Part shown: positions 6,268 to 6,760 of the stretch, in pieces
Layout: every line of letters starts with the position of its first letter
How positions within the stretch are numbered: the first letter of the stretch is position 1
Assembly (NCBI GenBank): GCA_023142835.1
Contig: JAGLIS010000003.1
Span: 1 to 6,760, forward strand
Direction of reading: 5' to 3'
Source: Candidatus Pacearchaeota archaeon
GTDB taxonomy: Archaea > Nanobdellota > Nanobdellia > Pacearchaeales > GW2011-AR1
DNA: 6,760 nt
Program-made: the position numbers and the translations under genes
Notes under the pieces: model-generated
The model's database searches: none
Told to the model about the DNA's origin: nothing
Seen by the model: only the letters and a program-made list of their open reading frames with translations

Positions 6268-6351
6268 TTATTGGTTTTCCCTGTCATCTTCGAGTTCTTC
6301 TTCGTCATCAAACTCTTCTTCATCGAGGGAGTTATCTGTATCCGATTCCAT
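6268..6351 (-). CDS. Possible acidic microprotein, first of two
   Basis: A 27-residue frame of which 16 residues are D or E, starting MESDTDNSLDEEEF. Unlike random short frames it has full expression signals: a TATA box at 6389-6396, a predicted leader of about 16 nt, and a perfect GGAGGT. Similar charge-only mini-proteins could act as nucleic-acid mimics or bind basic proteins, but no function can be claimed. It is divergent from dnaG and convergent with the DUF2073 gene. Low complexity limits any homology claim; the promoter and ribosome binding site are the main support. Confidence 0.5.
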   Translation of the reverse strand: MESDTDNSLDEEEFDDEEELEDDRENQ

Positions 6352-6354
6352 TTT

Positions 6355-6360
6355 ACCTCC
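6355..6360 (-). promoter_or_regulatory. Consensus Shine-Dalgarno of the acidic micro-ORF
   Basis: GGAGGT on the - strand is the best match to the archaeal anti-Shine-Dalgarno sequence in the window. Only three bases (AAA) separate it from the ATG at 6351, which is closer than usual. It is the main reason to take the 27-codon frame seriously. Confidence 0.6.
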
Positions 6361-6388
6361 ATTAATTACAACTGCTTGAAATAAATAG

Positions 6389-6396
6389 TATATAAA
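6389..6396 (-). promoter_or_regulatory. TATA box of the - strand acidic micro-ORFs
   Basis: TTTATATA on the - strand predicts transcription start near 6367, leaving a leader of about 16 nt that contains GGAGGT before ATG 6351. It lies back to back with the + strand TATA box at 6456, making this a compact divergent promoter region. Confidence 0.6.
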
Positions 6397-6455
6397 TATT
6401 TCTGTAAATTATATGTATCTTGACGCAGAACATAAAAAAAACTCATGCGGAAAAA

Positions 6456-6463
6456 TTTATAAA
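6456..6463 (+). promoter_or_regulatory. TATA box of the structured RNA / dnaG leader
   Basis: TTTATAAA in an A-rich setting followed by GAGG predicts transcription start near 6485. That is just before the self-complementary segment at 6487-6574 and about 119 nt before the dnaG ATG. It is the strongest + strand promoter in this intergenic region. Confidence 0.65.
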
Positions 6464-6486
6464 GAGGAAATCGCTATAACTACCGT

Positions 6487-6574
6487 TCAGAAATGACCTT
6501 AGAAATCATTATTACAGTTTCAATTCACATTCACGCATAAAGTTCGAAGAAGTAGTAGCAAGGTATATTTCTGA
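6487..6574 (+). ncRNA. Candidate structured small RNA or structured dnaG 5' leader
   Basis: The two ends of this 88-nt stretch are complementary. TCAGAAATG (6487-6495) pairs with TATTTCTGA (6566-6574, one G-U), then after a single bulged A at 6565, ACCTT (6496-6500) pairs with AAGGT (6560-6564). That is a 14-bp stem with one bulge. Inside it, TTATTAC (6509-6515) can pair with GTAGTAG (6552-6558, two G-U), and TTTC (6518-6521) with GAAG (6546-6549). The predicted transcription start at about 6485 falls two bases before the stem. It is not a tRNA, and no C/D or ACA boxes are placed properly. It could be a free small RNA processed from the leader, or a folded 5' UTR controlling dnaG. A 15-codon frame (MTLEIIITVSIHIHA, 6493-6540) lies inside and is probably fortuitous. 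Confidence 0.42.
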
Positions 6575-6590
6575 TTAATTAAATAAATTA

Positions 6591-6595
6591 AGGAG
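6591..6595 (+). promoter_or_regulatory. Shine-Dalgarno of dnaG
   Basis: AGGAG lies 8 nt before the ATG at 6604, good spacing for ribosome binding. A weak TATATTT at 6564-6570 could give a second start close to this site, but the box at 6456 is better. Confidence 0.7.
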
Positions 6596-6603
6596 AATAA
6601 AAA

Positions 6604-6760
6604 ATGGCAAAAATTAGTCCAACATCGATAAAATATTCGATTATAGCGAATTTTGTAGCCGAAGGTCCATTTCACAAGCCAGATGTTATTGGAGCTTTAT
6701 TTGGACAGACAGAAGGATTACTCGGTGCAGATTTGGAAATGAGAGAACTTCAAAAAGAAG
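6604..6760 (+). CDS. dnaG: Archaeal DnaG primase-like (Toprim) protein, N-terminal part
   Basis: Only the first 52 codons are in the window; the gene runs off the right end. The N-terminus MAKISPTSIKYSIIANF followed by GPFHKPDVIGALFGQTEGLLGADLEMRELQKE is a clear match to archaeal DnaG, whose hallmark is KPDVIGAIFGQTEGLLG (here residues 25-41, with L for the second I). Archaeal DnaG carries a Toprim domain further on; it is found with the RNA exosome (Rrp41/Rrp42/Csl4), where it helps bind poly(A)-rich RNA, and it has also been reported to make primers. The start at 6604 has a good Shine-Dalgarno 8 nt upstream, unlike the leaderless surface genes on the left. Confidence 0.95.
   Translation, partial: MAKISPTSIKYSIIANFVAEGPFHKPDVIGALFGQTEGLLGADLEMRELQKE

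Noticed and set aside
6249..6323. Basic 24-codon frame on the - strand overlapping the acidic micro-ORF
   Set aside because: It is the shifted reading of GAA/GAT-rich codons, which automatically gives lysine-rich peptides, and it lacks its own ribosome binding site.
6493..6540. 15-codon leader peptide before dnaG (MTLEIIITVSIHIHA)
   Set aside because: No ribosome binding site, the start codon is buried in the predicted terminal stem, and the peptide has no convincing attenuator-like codon run.
6541..6552. GTTCGAA suggesting a tRNA T-loop
   Set aside because: No flanking 5-bp T stem and no acceptor, D or anticodon arms in the correct positions.
6487..6574. C/D-box or H/ACA guide RNA
   Set aside because: No RUGAUGA C box next to the 5' stem, the only CUGA lies in the stem, and no ACA follows the hairpin.

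Overview
The window reads as an AT-rich archaeal chromosome segment, most likely from the DPANN group (Pacearchaeota/Woesearchaeota-like). That lineage call is an inference from gene style; the archaeal call is firmer. It rests on an archaeal-type SRP RNA end, archaeal pilin N-termini, TATA boxes about 25 nt before start codons, a DUF2073 protein known only from archaea, and the start of an archaeal DnaG. Genes are tightly packed and nearly all lie on the + strand.

Layout. Bases 1-114 hold the 3' part of the SRP RNA, starting exactly at the helix 8 hairpin. Next come five exported or membrane genes. Two are pilin-like proteins with overlapping frames (152-703, 678-1160). The third is a 22-cysteine, glycosylation-sequon-rich surface protein with a C-terminal anchor (1198-2118). 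The fourth is a 90-residue bitopic protein with a very basic tail (2141-2413). The fifth is an 888-residue single-pass surface protein with a PKD-like domain and a cytosolic tail (2445-5111). One nucleotide after that gene stops, an Era-like small GTPase begins (5113-5751), and one nucleotide after the GTPase stops, a DUF2073 protein begins (5753-6178). These two match the ArvA/OapA and ArvB/OapB pair. ArvA is the small GTPase reported to drive extracellular vesicle formation in haloarchaea. The right end (6179-6603) holds two tiny acidic reading frames on the - strand with their own promoter, and a + strand promoter followed by a strongly self-complementary stretch that looks like a structured RNA or a structured leader. 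The window ends in the first 52 codons of dnaG.

How the genes may work together. The left two thirds is a cell-envelope block: pilin-like subunits, anchored glycoproteins, and a large surface protein whose gene is coupled to a membrane-remodelling GTPase module. The most interesting reading is that the 888-residue protein, which has a large outside part and a folded-looking inside tail, is a surface partner or cargo receptor for ArvA-ArvB in vesicle formation. That link is inferred from operon structure only. Four surface genes have individual TATA boxes at a spacing that predicts leaderless mRNAs, whereas dnaG and the - strand micro-ORF carry Shine-Dalgarno sequences.
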